Shown here piece by piece: positions 23,401 through 36,470 of a stretch of DNA of 64,000 nt. The notes under the pieces were generated by a model, which made no database searches, was not told the origin of the DNA, and saw only the letters and a program-made list of their open reading frames with translations. This DNA comes from Steinernema hermaphroditum (taxonomy: Eukaryota > Nematoda > Chromadorea > Rhabditida > Steinernematidae). The DNA is taken from assembly GCA_030435675.1 (NCBI GenBank), contig CM059625.1:8742001-8806000 (forward strand). The letters run 5' to 3'. Position 1 is the first letter of the stretch, and every line of letters begins with the position of its first letter. The position numbers and the translations under genes were made by a program.

Positions 23401-24973
23401 GTTTTTGGACCCTTCTTGGACTCACGATGTGATCCGGCCTACAGAGGTACTGACATGCGGTGTTCCTTTCCAATACATCATTCCGGTGCAGGTTTTACAA
23501 CTTGCCGACTTCTACCAACTTATGGACAAAACTTGTCACATTAGACGGCAGATTGTTGAGCGCGTGTTGAAAGGAATAGCAATTCGCACTCACTTTAAAT
23601 TGTCATTGGAAAATGCCAGGGACTCTCTGCTGAATTCGTGCGAGAACAAGACGCACGTCTTACTGCTTGAAACGACGCCGTGTGGCGACGACTCAGACGG
23701 CGCAGGCCATTTGAAGGCCAAGTTTGACGTGACAAATGAACTGAACGAACTTGAAAAGGATCTGACGTTTTTGGAGTTCATCCAATCTGATGATATTAAC
23801 AACGTTGAACAGTTTGTCGATTCACTTGGACGTTACCACCCGAAGGGTAGCGAAGTTTTTTCTGAAGAAGTCAAGGACGCTTTTTCTCTTCTGACGGAAG
23901 GGGACCACTTCCACTATTTCTTTACGGATCGTGACGGAACACTCAAGTCCTACTCGTGCTCTTATCCTGCCAGTATTCAGCCCGCTTATTCTGCGGTTAT
24001 CCAAGTAGGTCAACTCTATCAACTTGTAATACGCTCTCGTTAGGCACAATTTGCACGCAGGTGTGCCCAGTTCTGTGCCATTGTGACCACGGCACCCCTC
24101 ATGCATATCGGAATTCTCAATGTGAGCAGCATGCCCGAAGGATACTATGCGTATGGCGCTTCAGCTGGACGCGAATGGTACATGAACCCGTCGACGCAGT
24201 TCAAGGATGACACAGTCAACGAAGTTGATCTTGCTCTACTCAACAGGGCCTTTGACCTGGTGGAGGACATGTTGGAAACACCGGAATTCCGTAACTTTAC
24301 CTGGATGGGCTCCGGCCTACAAAAGCATTACGGTCTCATTACCATCGCCAAGCAGGACGTGAATACTTCCATCTCGAAAAGCAGAGTCTCCATGCTGTAA
24401 GCAATGCAATGTGAACATTCTTTATAGGAGACTTTAGGCGTGATCGAATAGCGAAAATTGTGAAAGACGTTGATCCTAGCGAATCAACTCTTACAATAAA
24501 GGAAAGCGACTACGATATTAAGATTTACACAAAGGTATCACTTAGCACGTAATCAACAAGAAAATGACGGATAATTTAGGCAAAGCTGAGCGGAAAAATA
24601 TTTAACAAAGGACACGGCATACGGCTTATTCAAAAAAAATTGTCTTTGAAGTTGAACGACGGTCGAATCCTTTTGTGTGGGGACTCGGAAACCGATCTTC
24701 CGATGCTCGAAGAATTACTAGCCATCTCTCCGGAAAATGTGTACACTATATGGGTTACGAACGATGCCGAGTTGAAGGCAAGTAGAGCATTTCAATTTCC
24801 TCTATTCGCGAAAGCGCCTTTAGATGAAAGTGAAAGAACTCTGCACCAGCCATTCAAATAACCACTTCGTTTTCGTATCCACCCCCGAAGTTCTGCTCGG
24901 TGCTATGGCTCAGGCTACCGTGCGCATAATTAACATCAGACCTGGAAGCGAGCCGGACGACGAAGAGGAATAG
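20450..24973 (+). CDS. tps-1: trehalose-6-phosphate synthase (long nematode form)
   Basis: Glycosyltransferase family 20 enzyme joining UDP-glucose and glucose-6-phosphate to trehalose-6-phosphate, a stress and egg sugar in nematodes. The N-terminal extension is nematode-specific (DINEHIQRARKELTQIL; SFDRFLTILGYNTVAFWRVA; RFGEKYRHIQISRSRTSSRM). The GT20 domain starts near 21800: NGLLWPALHN, FIWIHDYHLML, VGFFLHIPFQPPD, FFSVERFDYTKGIYEKLKAW, GVVTPRKDGMNLVAKEM. A C-terminal HAD-like domain begins near 23900 with FFTDRDGTL and ends with LLCGDSETDLPMLEELL. It keeps the DxDGT and GDxxxD motifs, but I cannot tell whether it is an active phosphatase. The last exon ends RPGSEPDDEEE. Two introns (21357-21421 and 24778-24823) start with GC inside AAG|GCAAGT. 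Intron 22632-22686 needs the acceptor TTGCTAG. The protein is roughly 1,250 residues. tps-1 versus tps-2 cannot be decided. Confidence 0.92.
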
Positions 24974-27900
24974 TAAAAGCGATTCTTGTAACAAGAAGAA
25001 CAAATGCATTTCTCAATTGTAACTACGTGTCCATCATTGCTCATTATGTCATTTTCTGCTAAGCAGACAGCCATCTCCAGAATATTTCCATTTCTGTTCA
25101 ATGACTGAAAACACGTTCTCTTTTGTACACTTCTCAGAATCCGGCGTGCCGTTGTTGGAGTGGATTGACACATGTTTGTCGCTGATTTTGTAACTATTCA
25201 GTTCAGTCATATCCCTGTCCACATGCGCTCACAAATTATAAATAAGATTTTTAATACTTACTGCCGCGTTCGATACTGATGTCCCTGAAAAAACACTTAC
25301 TGCGTTCAGCAGCTGTCTAATTAAAGTTGATATATCTTTTGAGGACTCATTTATTCTACATAATTGTTGACAAATACGAAAATTAGCAGAGTTCCTTAAT
25401 CTGAGGCTTAATGGAAAAAAAAGATATTGTAGTCAGTTGTGAGTGTGGCTGTGTCACCACTTCGTCATCGTTTGTGGATCGACTGATCGTTTCTGAATAA
25501 CATTCGAGGTGAAGTGCTTTTCCGAAATGACACAGAAATCAAAACTGAGCGGTCGTTTCGGTCGTTACGAGACCATACGTGACCCCTGATCCTTCGGAAC
25601 ATTTCGATCTGTGACAAATAGAGATGAATTTATAAAATTCAGACGCTACCAGCAATTTTCCTTGTTTGGGAACTATTTCACTGTGAAATTGCTTAGTTCT
25701 AAAAACAATCTGGGTGTCTTAGATAACAAATCTCTCCGTCAAAACACTTTCCGACAAAATAAACATACGTAGAGGTGAACTAGGAAGCTTTGTCTGGTAT
25801 GAGTGCCTTCGTAGAACACGAAGTTCGTTCTAGTAAATCCAAAGCGCCTTTTGGTTGTTAAATTAACTCGGTGTCAAGTGCACCATTAATGGTTTATTTG
25901 AACTAATCCTTCACTGAAACTGCGATCAGAGAGTCAGAAATGTCTAACTGCAATATTACCTTAAATAACAAGTGCAATAGGGCCGAGGAGTTATAAAGGA
26001 GCATCATCCTGACATTTGCCACATAAATGAGTCTGTTCCACCGTCCCCCTGAATGAAGTGGAAATGACCTTTCCCTTATCAACCATTACTCATATAATGT
26101 GGAGTATATAGGGAATTTGGATGTTTGCATATGGCGGCCTTTGTTTAACAAGAGTAGGGATTCGCTATGATGAAATCAGCATTCACAATGAATAATTAAT
26201 TTTCACAAATCAAATAAGCATCGCGAACGTTCATTACACGCTCTGAAGAAGGCGTATCTGGAACAGATAAAGGTCAAAGCGTTCGGGATTATGAAGCGCG
26301 ATCGATGTGACTTTTAATTTCTCCGCTCGAACAGAGCGGCTGATTCGCTGAGTGCTGAAAAATTTCACAGACGGAACTTCCGTTTGGCTAATGTGCTCTT
26401 TCGTTAGTTTTCAAATGCAGTGCCTCGCACTTATCGTAATTTAACCATATCTTTGTTTTCCTTCGCCAAGGCAGGGTGCGCTTCCTTCTTGTCTCGCTCT
26501 TCTCCTTCCATTACATGTTCCTTCAAAGTGTTGCTAATGGTCGATGTATTTAAATTGAGCAAGAGTGAGCGCCACGAGAAGGCAAGAAGTAGAAAGACTA
26601 TTTTTGTTGGAGTTATTGACGACCGCAGGTGAGGAGCGCTTCTGCCCAGCTTCTTCATAGGGATTAGACCGGTCGATTGCCCGCGAATACACAAGGATTC
26701 CTTCTTCTAATTAAAACTGAATCCATCAGCGCACCTTATCGTCTCATCGGCACTGCACTGAGGGTCTTGTTCCCGTGCCTGGCCATCCACTTTGCTATTC
26801 GTTAGCTATTACAATTTTCTCGGGCGCCGCCCCTTTAGACTTTGACATACATTATTTTGCCGAATGTTGCCATTTTTGAGATCGCCATGCTTATCCATCT
26901 TTATTGTTTGTCGCTGGTCGTTATTTCTTCGCACATGCGAAACATAATATCGTATGCCATGGAGGGCGGGGATACGTGAGCGCAACCTAGCAATTTCCCC
27001 TCCGATTCAGGAGTTCGGCGCTAATAAAACAATTAGATTTCTGAGCTCTAATGGATTTTCATGCTCAACTATAAAGGATCAATCAACCATATTCGGCATA
27101 TTTCACGAATGTTCAACGCTGCCTCTAATAAGAATAAGCTCAGATGTGTGGAAGCACCACTCAGTAAAATTAGACGTTACGAGGAATGCATACATTCCAC
27201 TTTGTGATAAGGCTATCCACTGACTGGCGGTTTCTCTGACGGCTGATGTGCGTTGATAGCGACGTTGTTTTGCCCGAAGGCTTGTCCATCTGACTGAGTC
27301 ATCGCCTTAGTTCGGAAGCGCTTCGCAAATCGACGAAGTTGAATAGATTCGTATCCCGAAACAGTCGTCGGGTCGAGGAAATAACGGCTCTATCGCAACC
27401 GATGACCGCCCCTTGGACTGCTAACCGCTGACGGCCCGCTGATCAGTGGCCATTTTGTGGCCTCGGGGTGTTTGATTGATGACAGGTGCAGACGGTTATC
27501 CGAATGATATTAGCTCGATTATCCGAATGTTGTTCTATTTGTTGGTGGGGCCAATCTGAATGTCCTTGCCAAAATTGTCTACAAACAGCCCTAGAGCCCC
27601 ATTGTTCGTGAATCTGTGCTTGCTGTTGACGCAATAATTTAATTAAAGCTCTAGGTAGTTGCTGAGCGCGTCTTCCAGCGCATTCCCTCTCAAAATTTTG
27701 ATGCCTTTGAATGCGTCACACGTTCCTAGCTCTATTTGACGTTCGCAGCGTTTATTAATTTTCTAGATTAATCTGATATTTGGCGACAACACGCTGCGCT
27801 TCGACGTGCTCGTCCATCTTTGGGCGAACGGTTGTTAAGTGATCGAGTTAAAAAACCTTTAACAACCCGAAACAATAACGTTTGTTGTTCCAAAATCATA

Positions 27901-28503
27901 CTTTGTTTTTTTCGGTCGCCATCTGGCCACCAATCACTTTGCCGTAGAAGTGGATGGCTCCACATGATGCAGATTAATCCTAAGGTATTTTCGTGTTTTC
28001 TAATTATTTGGCCGTGGGTACTCCTGCAAATGTCACATCACTATTCAACGCCGAATGATTACTCTTGCAGTTTCGTCGCAAATTCATTCGCTTGTATTTA
28101 ATTCCTGTTGGAGTTAATTAGTTCTTGTGCGTCCATGGGTTATAAGGACTCTGTCCATGACAAACAGCTATAAAACGTCTGTTTTTTTTCTGAACATCGT
28201 AAAGAAGGAGCTGCCATACTCGGGATCTTGGCCTCCTTCTATTCACTGTTTCGTCAAAGGTGTCTTAATCCGAGATTAAAAACGCAAACCTTTTAAGCTA
28301 TTCATCGCGGTTCCCTCGTATAACTGACGTCCGTTTAGCGCGTGCTTTACATCTTCCCTGCTTCCTAACCTTCGGCAATTTCAGTTTTACTTTGTAGTAT
28401 TGTATACGGTGGAATATTCACACACTATGCAAAAATACCTGACTGAATCCGCAATATGAGGTAAAAGTCTCCTCGGCTGAGAAGAGAGCCCATTGTGAGT
28501 GCC
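24974..28503. other. 3.5-kb stretch without recognised gene
   Basis: AT-rich and poor in long open frames. Short frames such as those at 26420-26694 and 26954-27223 have no splice context or homology. A short tandem echo, TTATCCGAATG, occurs twice near 27496-27527. I see no tRNA or known microRNA. The stretch presumably contains the control region of the ankyrin-FERM gene. Confidence 0.45.
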
Positions 28504-31500
28504 ATGACGACTACCCGAGAGTCCTCAATGGAGACAGCGGACCGTTACCCGTTCGGCTACACCACTGAACTATCGAATCATGAGAGCTCGATCTGTACGG
28601 CTAAACGACTTCGACAGCGACTTCAACGACAACAATCGGGACAATCAGGTATTTCATAGTGCTGCCTTCTGGTGACCTAGGGTGACGGTGACAGTGGTTG
28701 ATGTTCGCTAGATTAAGCTTTAATGGAATTTCCTTTTTATTTTGCTGTTGTCTTCTAATGAGGAGTTCGACGAATTACGAGGAACGCCGACAGCTTACTT
28801 TAATGTCCGCTCACTGTAGCTTCTAAGCAGCCTTTATCCGAGCCGATGTTTTTCGAAAGATTTTCCCGCGATTTCAGGGCGTCGCTATACGGGGGAAAGT
28901 AGCGAATGTTCTTCCCTCGTAGGGACACCTACGGACACAGGACGGTCATTTACCTTCACAGCAGCACAGCGAGTTCTACGAGAAGAGAGGAAACCGTCCG
29001 TTAGCCAAAATTTGTCTGAAATGATGTTGGAGGTAAGTTTCTCACTGTGTTCTCTTTTTGCGATTACACCGCACTGGCCTTTCAACACAGTCTTTTCCAG
29101 GCAATCCATTTGGAAGAAGTTTCTGTGGTGGAAAGAGTATTGGCTACTCACCCTTGCAAACCTCTTTCGTCGTCCCCTAGCATCGGAAGCACCAATACGC
29201 TTACGGAGTTAGCGCAACGGAGGCATGGCAACCACAGGAGATCGAATGCATCGAGTACCGTATCGACACACTCTGGTGGGAGGTGAGACCTTGATGCTTT
29301 GCAAACAAATAGGGCTCTACTTTTTACGTATAACTTCGTTCATCGACGATGCTTCTTTGGCAGAGGATCAAATTAAAACGCGCCTGACTTTCATTTGTTT
29401 ACCATCGATTTCCATGCTCCCTAGATGCTCGCTTCCTTCTCGTGTGAGGGACGTACGGAAGTTTTTCTAACTTTGCGCTCACCGAACACTTTTCACCTAA
29501 GAAGATTATTGGGTGATAGTAAACATATCAAAAGTCAATCCTGGTCATGTTTTGTAAGATCTAATGCATTTGTGCTTATGGCACTCTCAATTTCTGTGCC
29601 TATATTGCTGACGTTCAGATCAACGTGCGCTGTGATGAACACCCTTCACATGGCCGTAGCGCACAAACAACGCGAAATTGTTGAACTACTCCTGAAGAAC
29701 GGCTACGATCCCAATGCCCCCGCCGTTTGTCACTGTAAGGGGAACTGCACCGCAACCGGAAACATACCTCTTTCCTCCATAATGCCCAGGTACGTTAAGT
29801 CATTTCACATTTTGCCTTGAAATAAAGAGGTGGTCGTTTACAACGGCTCAACCGGTGCTAGAGAAGGAAGTGAACCTCTTTGCTACGTCTCTAACGCATT
29901 TAGTACAGCGTTTACAGGACCCACTCCATGACTCCCGAGCTGTGCAGCGTTTGCGCAGGTCTGCGCGTTGTGTCCATAATTGACCAGATTCCACTTGGCG
30001 TAGCGGTGAGGGCACAAAGTGCGGAAATGATCGCCTTGCTCATTGCCTACGGTGCGGATGTGAACCAAGGAGACGAAGACGGGAACACGCCCTTGATGCT
30101 TGCGGTACGCGAGTCGCCTCTCAGCTGGCATTGTCTTCATACATTAATCTTCTTTGGGGCTCAGTAAGTTGAAGTAACTTGCTCTTCAATACATGGACGT
30201 TACAGAATCGAACAAAAAAACATGCGCGGTATTTGCCCGCTCGACTTAGCTCCGGAACTCCGAAAGCTGCAGCAGACATGTGTCGAAAATCTCTTTCAAA
30301 GTTCCTGTAATACGGACTCTGTGGCGCATGGAAGTCCTGACATTCCGCATAAAATCAACGTGATGGGATCAATAAGCCGAGGACCTCAATGGAGGTTAAA
30401 CGTTGACAACGGTAGGGTTTACACGTTCAACAAATTTTTTTCTGCCATTTGGAAAACATCTTAGAAATTCACAATTTGTTGAACCCTGTGTTTTTCTCTT
30501 GCGTGCTAACTAGCATTTAGCCAGCTCAGGCGACAAAAGCTCCTCTTCGAAGGCGCCGCTATCCCCAAGACTCTCTGCGGCTCCGTCAGTGAGCACATGC
30601 TCCATGTTGGATACTTCTTCAGCAAAGGAATCCGCCCGCCGCAAATCTCTTGTTTCTCTCCAACTTCAGCGCCGAATGAAAATAACGAAAGAGTGTATGG
30701 AAGCTAAAGTTTCTCCAACTGTACTCTTCTTAATTTAAATTCAGATCCGATTATTGAGTCCGTCTCGTGGGAGCAAGCTTGGGAACTACTCCAAAAAATG
30801 GCTGCAAATCCCGAGTGTCTTGAAGCTATTCAGGTTCTCAGTTTAACTATGTTTTTACCAAAGGCATTGCATTTTTATTTAGAGTTCCTTGCTCAAATTT
30901 TCCAATCAACTGGAAGCAGCTTCAAATACATTCGATCGGGATACTTTTGACTCACACCTCGGAGGACTTTTGCACAAACTTCTACTGGTTTGTACCATGT
31001 TTAGCCAGCGCGTTGCGTGACTTTCCAATCTGTCCTTTAGACGTCGATCGGTGAATACCAGCAAAGCACTCCCACCTATCGGAAGTCCAACAAACTGAAT
31101 CTCATCGCATTGCTCTCGAATCTCGTCAACTTCTGCTTTCAATTTTTGCAAAAAAGTGGAACTCATAGTCAATTTGCTGCCTTAAACACTTTGAACAAGG
31201 TTTGCTGCGATGCGCGACGGTGTAAGCCGTCTTCTTTCAGATAATCGATGCCGGTCTCGTTCATGATCTCTTTGCTTCGCACGATATTGTTTTTCATTCC
31301 TCGCGTCTTCTCAATCGTACTCATGATTTTGACTGTTCTACCGACTTTGATCCAACAAGTCCAACTTTCAATTCATACGGTAGTCAGAACGATAGGAATT
31401 CTACAGTGGATCACGTATTTTTCTATGGTAACCCTCAACAGAAAGACGGCTACAATGCTCCTCTTCAAAAGAAGAAAACTGACTTATTGGAGGCATTTGC

Positions 31501-34500
31501 TGCTATCGACCCTAGCACAGGTGATCCACATTTGCTCACAGCATCCGCGATAATCCATTTTTAGTTATTGCATCATTGCATAACGCGATAACAATGCAGA
31601 ATCGGGAAGCTGGTGTCATGAGATCCGTCTGCAGCCCGGCCCATCGATGGCGTCAGTGTTGGCAGCACTGCACCCAGATTCTTGTTGCTCGCTTGCTTCT
31701 TTTTTTGTGTCATATTCGTTCATTTCGGCAGCGCTTAAGTCAGAAATCACAATTGAGAACCGTCGTACAGCTTTTGGACCCTACGCTAGACCCAGTAAGA
31801 AATAGCTTCACGTCAGTGGACAATGACTTTTTAGCAACTGCTCTGTATTCTTCTACAAAGCATAGCCGTCTTGGCTCTGGATCCAGCAACTCATCGTCTT
31901 TTCACAGATATGCAAGTTGACGACGTTCTGATTCAAATGTTGCTTCCGGCGGACGATTGGTATTATACGAATCACAGCACAAAATTTGGACAGTACGTCA
32001 AATATCACGCCGCTAGAATTCTCGTCTACGTTGGGATGGGAGACCGCGTTGGTAGCAGGGTGAACCTCTTCCAGGCGCCAGGTACTGTTGACTACTAATT
32101 CGATTTAAGAGTCTTTGTGTAGAGTCGATTGTCGAGGCGAAAAAAGCGTGTACAGGCAATGTTCCAAATGAAGACGACTACATTTGCGAGACCTGCTCTA
32201 CCCCGGCTACCATGCAGGAGTTCAGCAGATCAGCAATGTCTGTCGAGGGACTACTTCAAAAAGTTCTTCAAGAGGTGATGGTGCATCGAACGTCTTAAAT
32301 AAGCCCAATTCCATTGAAGCTGGTGAAAAACTCTCAACATTCGTCGACCACAGAGCCCATTACCGAGGAGTCTCCGAGTGCAGCCTCACCTCCTGCGATT
32401 GATGGGGAAGAGCAATCAGCTCAAAGTGAGGCAGAAAATGTGAGTTTTCGTTTACTGGAATTGTCAACAGAAATTTCTAGGCTACCAACGCGGGTAATGT
32501 GGAAATTAACAACTTAGCAAACTTGTTGGTAAACCTGGACAACCTGGAAGCTCATCTCTGTAAGCTGGGACTTGTGCTCGACTCAACACTCCTTCTCCGG
32601 TTACTCTTGCACAAACTTTCTTGGGATCTCGGACTTGTGGTCAAAAAGCGGGTAGCTGTAGTAGACAATCAAGCTCATAAGTCTATTAACGATCCTCGGG
32701 CGCACTCCAGTTGTAGCCTAAAGGGTGGCAGGTACACAGACATAAACCTACTATTCCATCCATACTGCTTACATTCAGGGGTTTCGTCAAGTCAAAGTCA
32801 TTTGATAGAAGGGAGGACAACAAAAAAGATAAAAATTTCCTACGCGTTGACAATGGATCTCGAATGTCTCGCCGAGTACACATTCGCAGATCGAGGTAAT
32901 ATGAGGTCATCTTTACGAGTATCTATAAGTTTGAAATTGCAGTAGTGTTGAAATATTGCGTCCAAAGCGACTTAGCAGTGGAGCAAAAGATCTTCGGTCG
33001 AAAGAACGCAGGAAAAGATTGGGTACTGATACAAGTAGCGGTTCAAATCGTTCGAAGAAAACAAATTCCTCCTCGAGCAGTGTTCAAAAGCATCTACCCA
33101 AATACATTCAATCGCTATTCCGAGGTCGTATGGGAACGGACCCTTGTAAACGACACGCAAGGAGTTAGTAGTAAACTCTGCGTTTGTTTTCGAAAAATTC
33201 CATTTAGGAGATTCAAGTCCCGACAGCAATACTAGCGGTTCAGATGCTGTACTCGAATTCGCGAAGAAGCTGCAAAACTATCCACTTACTCGTCGCGAAG
33301 CTTTGCGACAGGCATACAAGACGCATGGTCAGCAAGACTCGAATGGAGAATCGAAGGCAAAGCTGATGGGCTATAACTATCTTCCAGAGCTGGAAGTTCA
33401 TGGAGCATCGCCCCCACGATCGCCGATTCCAATCCCTATGGCAAATCCTATCGACGATCGTGATCCCCCCTCCAGCAACTTTTTCGATGCTCGGCGACCC
33501 TCAAGCCCGCAAGCCATCCCGGGACTCCCTCTCATAGAGATACGAAGACCCTCTGCATTGTCGCAGTTCGACTTTGGATACTTTGTTAATTCACCCGAGC
33601 TTTCCGGTAGCGAAGTTTCTGACTGTGCCCCTCTGCTATTGACAGGAAATGGCACACAGATGTCCTCAAGGAAATCATCAGACGGTTAGACTTGCTCATT
33701 GCCAGAGCGATACTAATTTATAACCATGCAGAAAGTTCAATGGGAGGCTGGAGTTCTCGTGCTAGCTCGGCCATGAGTCAGCGATCCAGTCGTTCGTCGG
33801 GCGGGCTTCGCCTTTCCACTTTCTCAGCGGGAACGTCAATCGCTTCTGACAATTCCGGGCCGTTTCTGTTCAGCTTTGTACTTCGCAAAAGAGCCTCGAC
33901 AATCGGAACACGAATACCATTGCCTAAACGCGCAATTTCACGATCTTCTGGTGACAGCTTGCGAGTACCAGACAGAGAGGTAGTCAATTATGCAACAATC
34001 ATGCATGATGACACGTTCTTCAGAGCCCAATACACCTAATTTCGATGGGAACTGAAATGAACCCTGATTTTCAATGCGTCCGACAGCTGGTTTTGAATCT
34101 ACTCGCCGTTTATACGAAACAAAACGTTAATGTTGTGTCCACCATGAAAGAATGCGCTGACGTATTGCGGCAAATTCTCAATTCCCCGCAGCACCCCACA
34201 GTCAAGAATTGGTGTGCGGAAATCATCCATGTTGTCAGCACTCAAATGGTTTGCCACCTAGACTTCTTTACTGAAACAGATCGACTGCTTCAGGAATGCG
34301 AGCAAGAATCAAGTCTTGAATCAGACGAAAGAATCAACGACGAATACTTAGACGTATGTAAATTCATGCACTTCGATTTTTAAGTGCACATTTCAGTTTC
34401 AAGACCAAGTTATAAGCGGGGCTCTTCCTTGTCCTAAAGATGAAGCGGCTATGTTGGCATCAATACAGCTATGCGTCGAAGAAAACTGGCCTAATAATAA

Positions 34501-35964
34501 ACGAACGCAAACCATCCGCAGGCATTTACTAAAAGGCCAGTTTGGCCGAATTCGTGATTTGGCACAGAAGATCATGGTAACGCCCTGGGAGGTCGACCAA
34601 ACCCTTTACTGCACTCCACCTCGGGTCCCCAACAACAGCTCTACAAAGTACGTTTCTTCCCTACACGAGGTTCTATTCCCATTTTCCAGCTTCACTCGAA
34701 AAACGTCAGTGTTTGAGCAAGAGCAGCGTAGTCGTTCAGCTGCATTTCTGAGATGCATAACAGATCCGGACGCAGTGATGTCGGCAGAAATCCAGGCACA
34801 ATGTCTGCCTGTTGACCTTCGTGGCGATAGGCGAACGGTGAAACTCGTAAAAGTCAGTTTTTTGCCTACCGTTCTTTTTTGGATGGGTTAAAGGATAAAG
34901 TTTGAATTGTATTAATTTAGGAACGAAAGAGGAAGCTATTTCACAGTCAAGTCTATGAAAGTGAATTAGGAATGAAAAAATTATACATTCAGGTATAGTT
35001 TTCGAAAAATGGTGTGAGTCGACTTTTCTTATTAGACCGCAAAGAAGTTGCCCGCATTCGGATGCAAAGTGTTTCAAGTGAAAGAGCTTGTGCACGGCAG
35101 AACTCTTCGAAAGGTAAATAACTGAACAAACATTGTTTACACTTTCCAGTTTTTTATTTAGACAGTTCGTTTACTGTGCTTAAGCTGTTCTGCACTCTGT
35201 CTGCTGGACGGAGTTACAAAACAAGTGCTAAAACGGCAACACGCATCTACCCTTCAGCAATGGCGAGTTGGTGGAGGAGTATCAAAGCATCAGCTACTTC
35301 TCGAGTTTCGCGGTGCCAAATGGCAGCTGATCGGTGAGCTCGCATCTAATTGATGAATAACATTCGCGCACTACGTTCTTATCGGCGTTAGCTATTCGCC
35401 AGCGAACCGCCGAGCCTCTCGTATGCGCTGTTCTGACTCACCTGAAAAGATAATTGTTTTCTTTCCTATTGGTTCATCGCTGCTGAGGGGAGGGAGCTCC
35501 TCCGGTGGCGTCTGCTCGGCTTTTCCCGCGTTCACTACAGTGCCCCGAACGAAGACACAATTTTGTTCATCGTTTTGAATTGTCTCCAGCTTTCGTCGAT
35601 TTTTTTCCTTTCTGGACATCTGTTTCAACTTCAAAACTATTTGCCCTTCAACTCAATTGTCACACTTAACAACGAAACCAGATTTCGAATTGATCTTTTC
35701 AGCACCATCCTACAATGCCCTCAAATCGATCTCCATGACTCTTTGGGAGATCATGCAGAACAGCGCGAGCAACTCCATTCAGAAGTCTCTGAATACATCG
35801 AACGTGATGCCTCGACGCTCTATATTCGACATTGCCTCAGGTTGGTTCAAATTTCATATAGGCAAAGCAAGCCTTTTTGAATTTTTCTACACCCGGCATC
35901 TCTAACATCGGTCGCAGGAAAGATCTTAGTCAACGTTTATTTGATGAAAAGTATTTGCGGTTAG
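28504..35964 (+). CDS. large ankyrin-repeat and FERM-domain protein
   Basis: Family not recognised by name. The first exon 28504-28648 gives MTTTRESSMETADRYPFGYT; exon 2 begins at 28878. Ankyrin repeats are at about 29620-30220 (NTLHMAVAHKQREIVELLLK; MIALLIAYGADVNQGDEDGN; NTPLMLAVRESP). A helical middle region at about 30760-32100 reads like ARM/HEAT repeats (SLLKFSNQLEAASNTFDRDT; FAALNTLNKIIDAGL). A Ser/Arg-rich disordered segment spans 32770-33990. The C terminus from about 34390 is FERM-like: PCPKDEAAMLASIQLCVEEN, GQFGRIRDLAQKIMVTPWEV, then a talin-like F2-F3 part (LYIQTAKKLPAFGCKVFQVK; RLLCLSCSALCLLDGVTKQV; QLLLEFRGAKWQLIAPSYNA). The probable stop is 35962-35964. Two introns exceed 300 nt (about 29283-29619 and 35331-35701). 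This combination suggests a membrane-to-cytoskeleton adaptor, by inference only. Individual exon edges in 30.4-33.2 kb are uncertain. Confidence 0.7.
35392..35619 (-). CDS. possible small antisense gene inside an intron
   Basis: An open frame of 75 codons lies antisense in the 369-nt intron of the ankyrin-FERM gene. It starts MSRKEKNRRKLETIQNDEQ and ends RIREARRFAGE. It is rich in charged residues and has coding-like third positions, unlike the AT-rich introns nearby. No family is recognised. The reading frame contains TTTTCAGGTGAGT, which looks like adjoining acceptor and donor signals, so part of it could instead be spliced. Chance remains a real alternative. Confidence 0.25.
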   Translation of the reverse strand: MSRKEKNRRKLETIQNDEQNCVFVRGTVVNAGKAEQTPPEELPPLSSDEPIGKKTIIFSGESEQRIREARRFAGE

Positions 35965-35992
35965 TCACTGTTTGATTTTGTCGCTTTCAATT

Positions 35993-36470
35993 TTATGATT
36001 CGATTAGTAAGGGCCGAGCAAAAGTTTTTGTCGCGCTTTTTATTGCTTTATTTCGTTCCACTCCGAATATCTCGTAGTGTCGACGACTTTTTGCTCCGCT
36101 TCTTGACATTTTCCAGGATGACAACTTCTGAATCAATCCTATACGTTGCGATGGACTTATGAATTTCCTTGAACCCCTTGGCTTTGGCCCTGTGCAGTCT
36201 TGCAAGCAGTGAATCATAGGCCTCAGGGGTGTGTTTGTTCCTGGCTTCCGCAATAAACAAACATCCTCTAATTCACAATAGAATTCATAGCCCATTGCCG
36301 TTGGGCCGTAATTGGATCCGCGTTTCCGAATAACTTCTAGTTTCGCTTTCTTTTCCCCCTTTTAGGGCAACTCGTTATGCGTGTGAGCAATCTTCCGTCC
36401 TAGCTTATGTTCATAGATCTGCGCTTCCCTGTGACCACCGCGCTTGCTACTGACCGGGTTTCGCCCAGCT
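35993..36470 (-). pseudogene. minus-strand coding-like stretch with frame breaks
   Basis: Reading leftward, about 35 clean codons (from 36468) end at an in-frame TAA near 36365. A second open stretch then leads into a frame beginning MGYEFYCELEDV (36295). The most protein-like continuation (HTPEAYDSLLARLHRAKAKGF and onward to a TAA at 36048-36050) is one register away. No GT-AG intron accounts for that shift. It may be a decayed gene, a gene whose structure I have misread, or a sequence error. No homology recognised. Confidence 0.25.
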
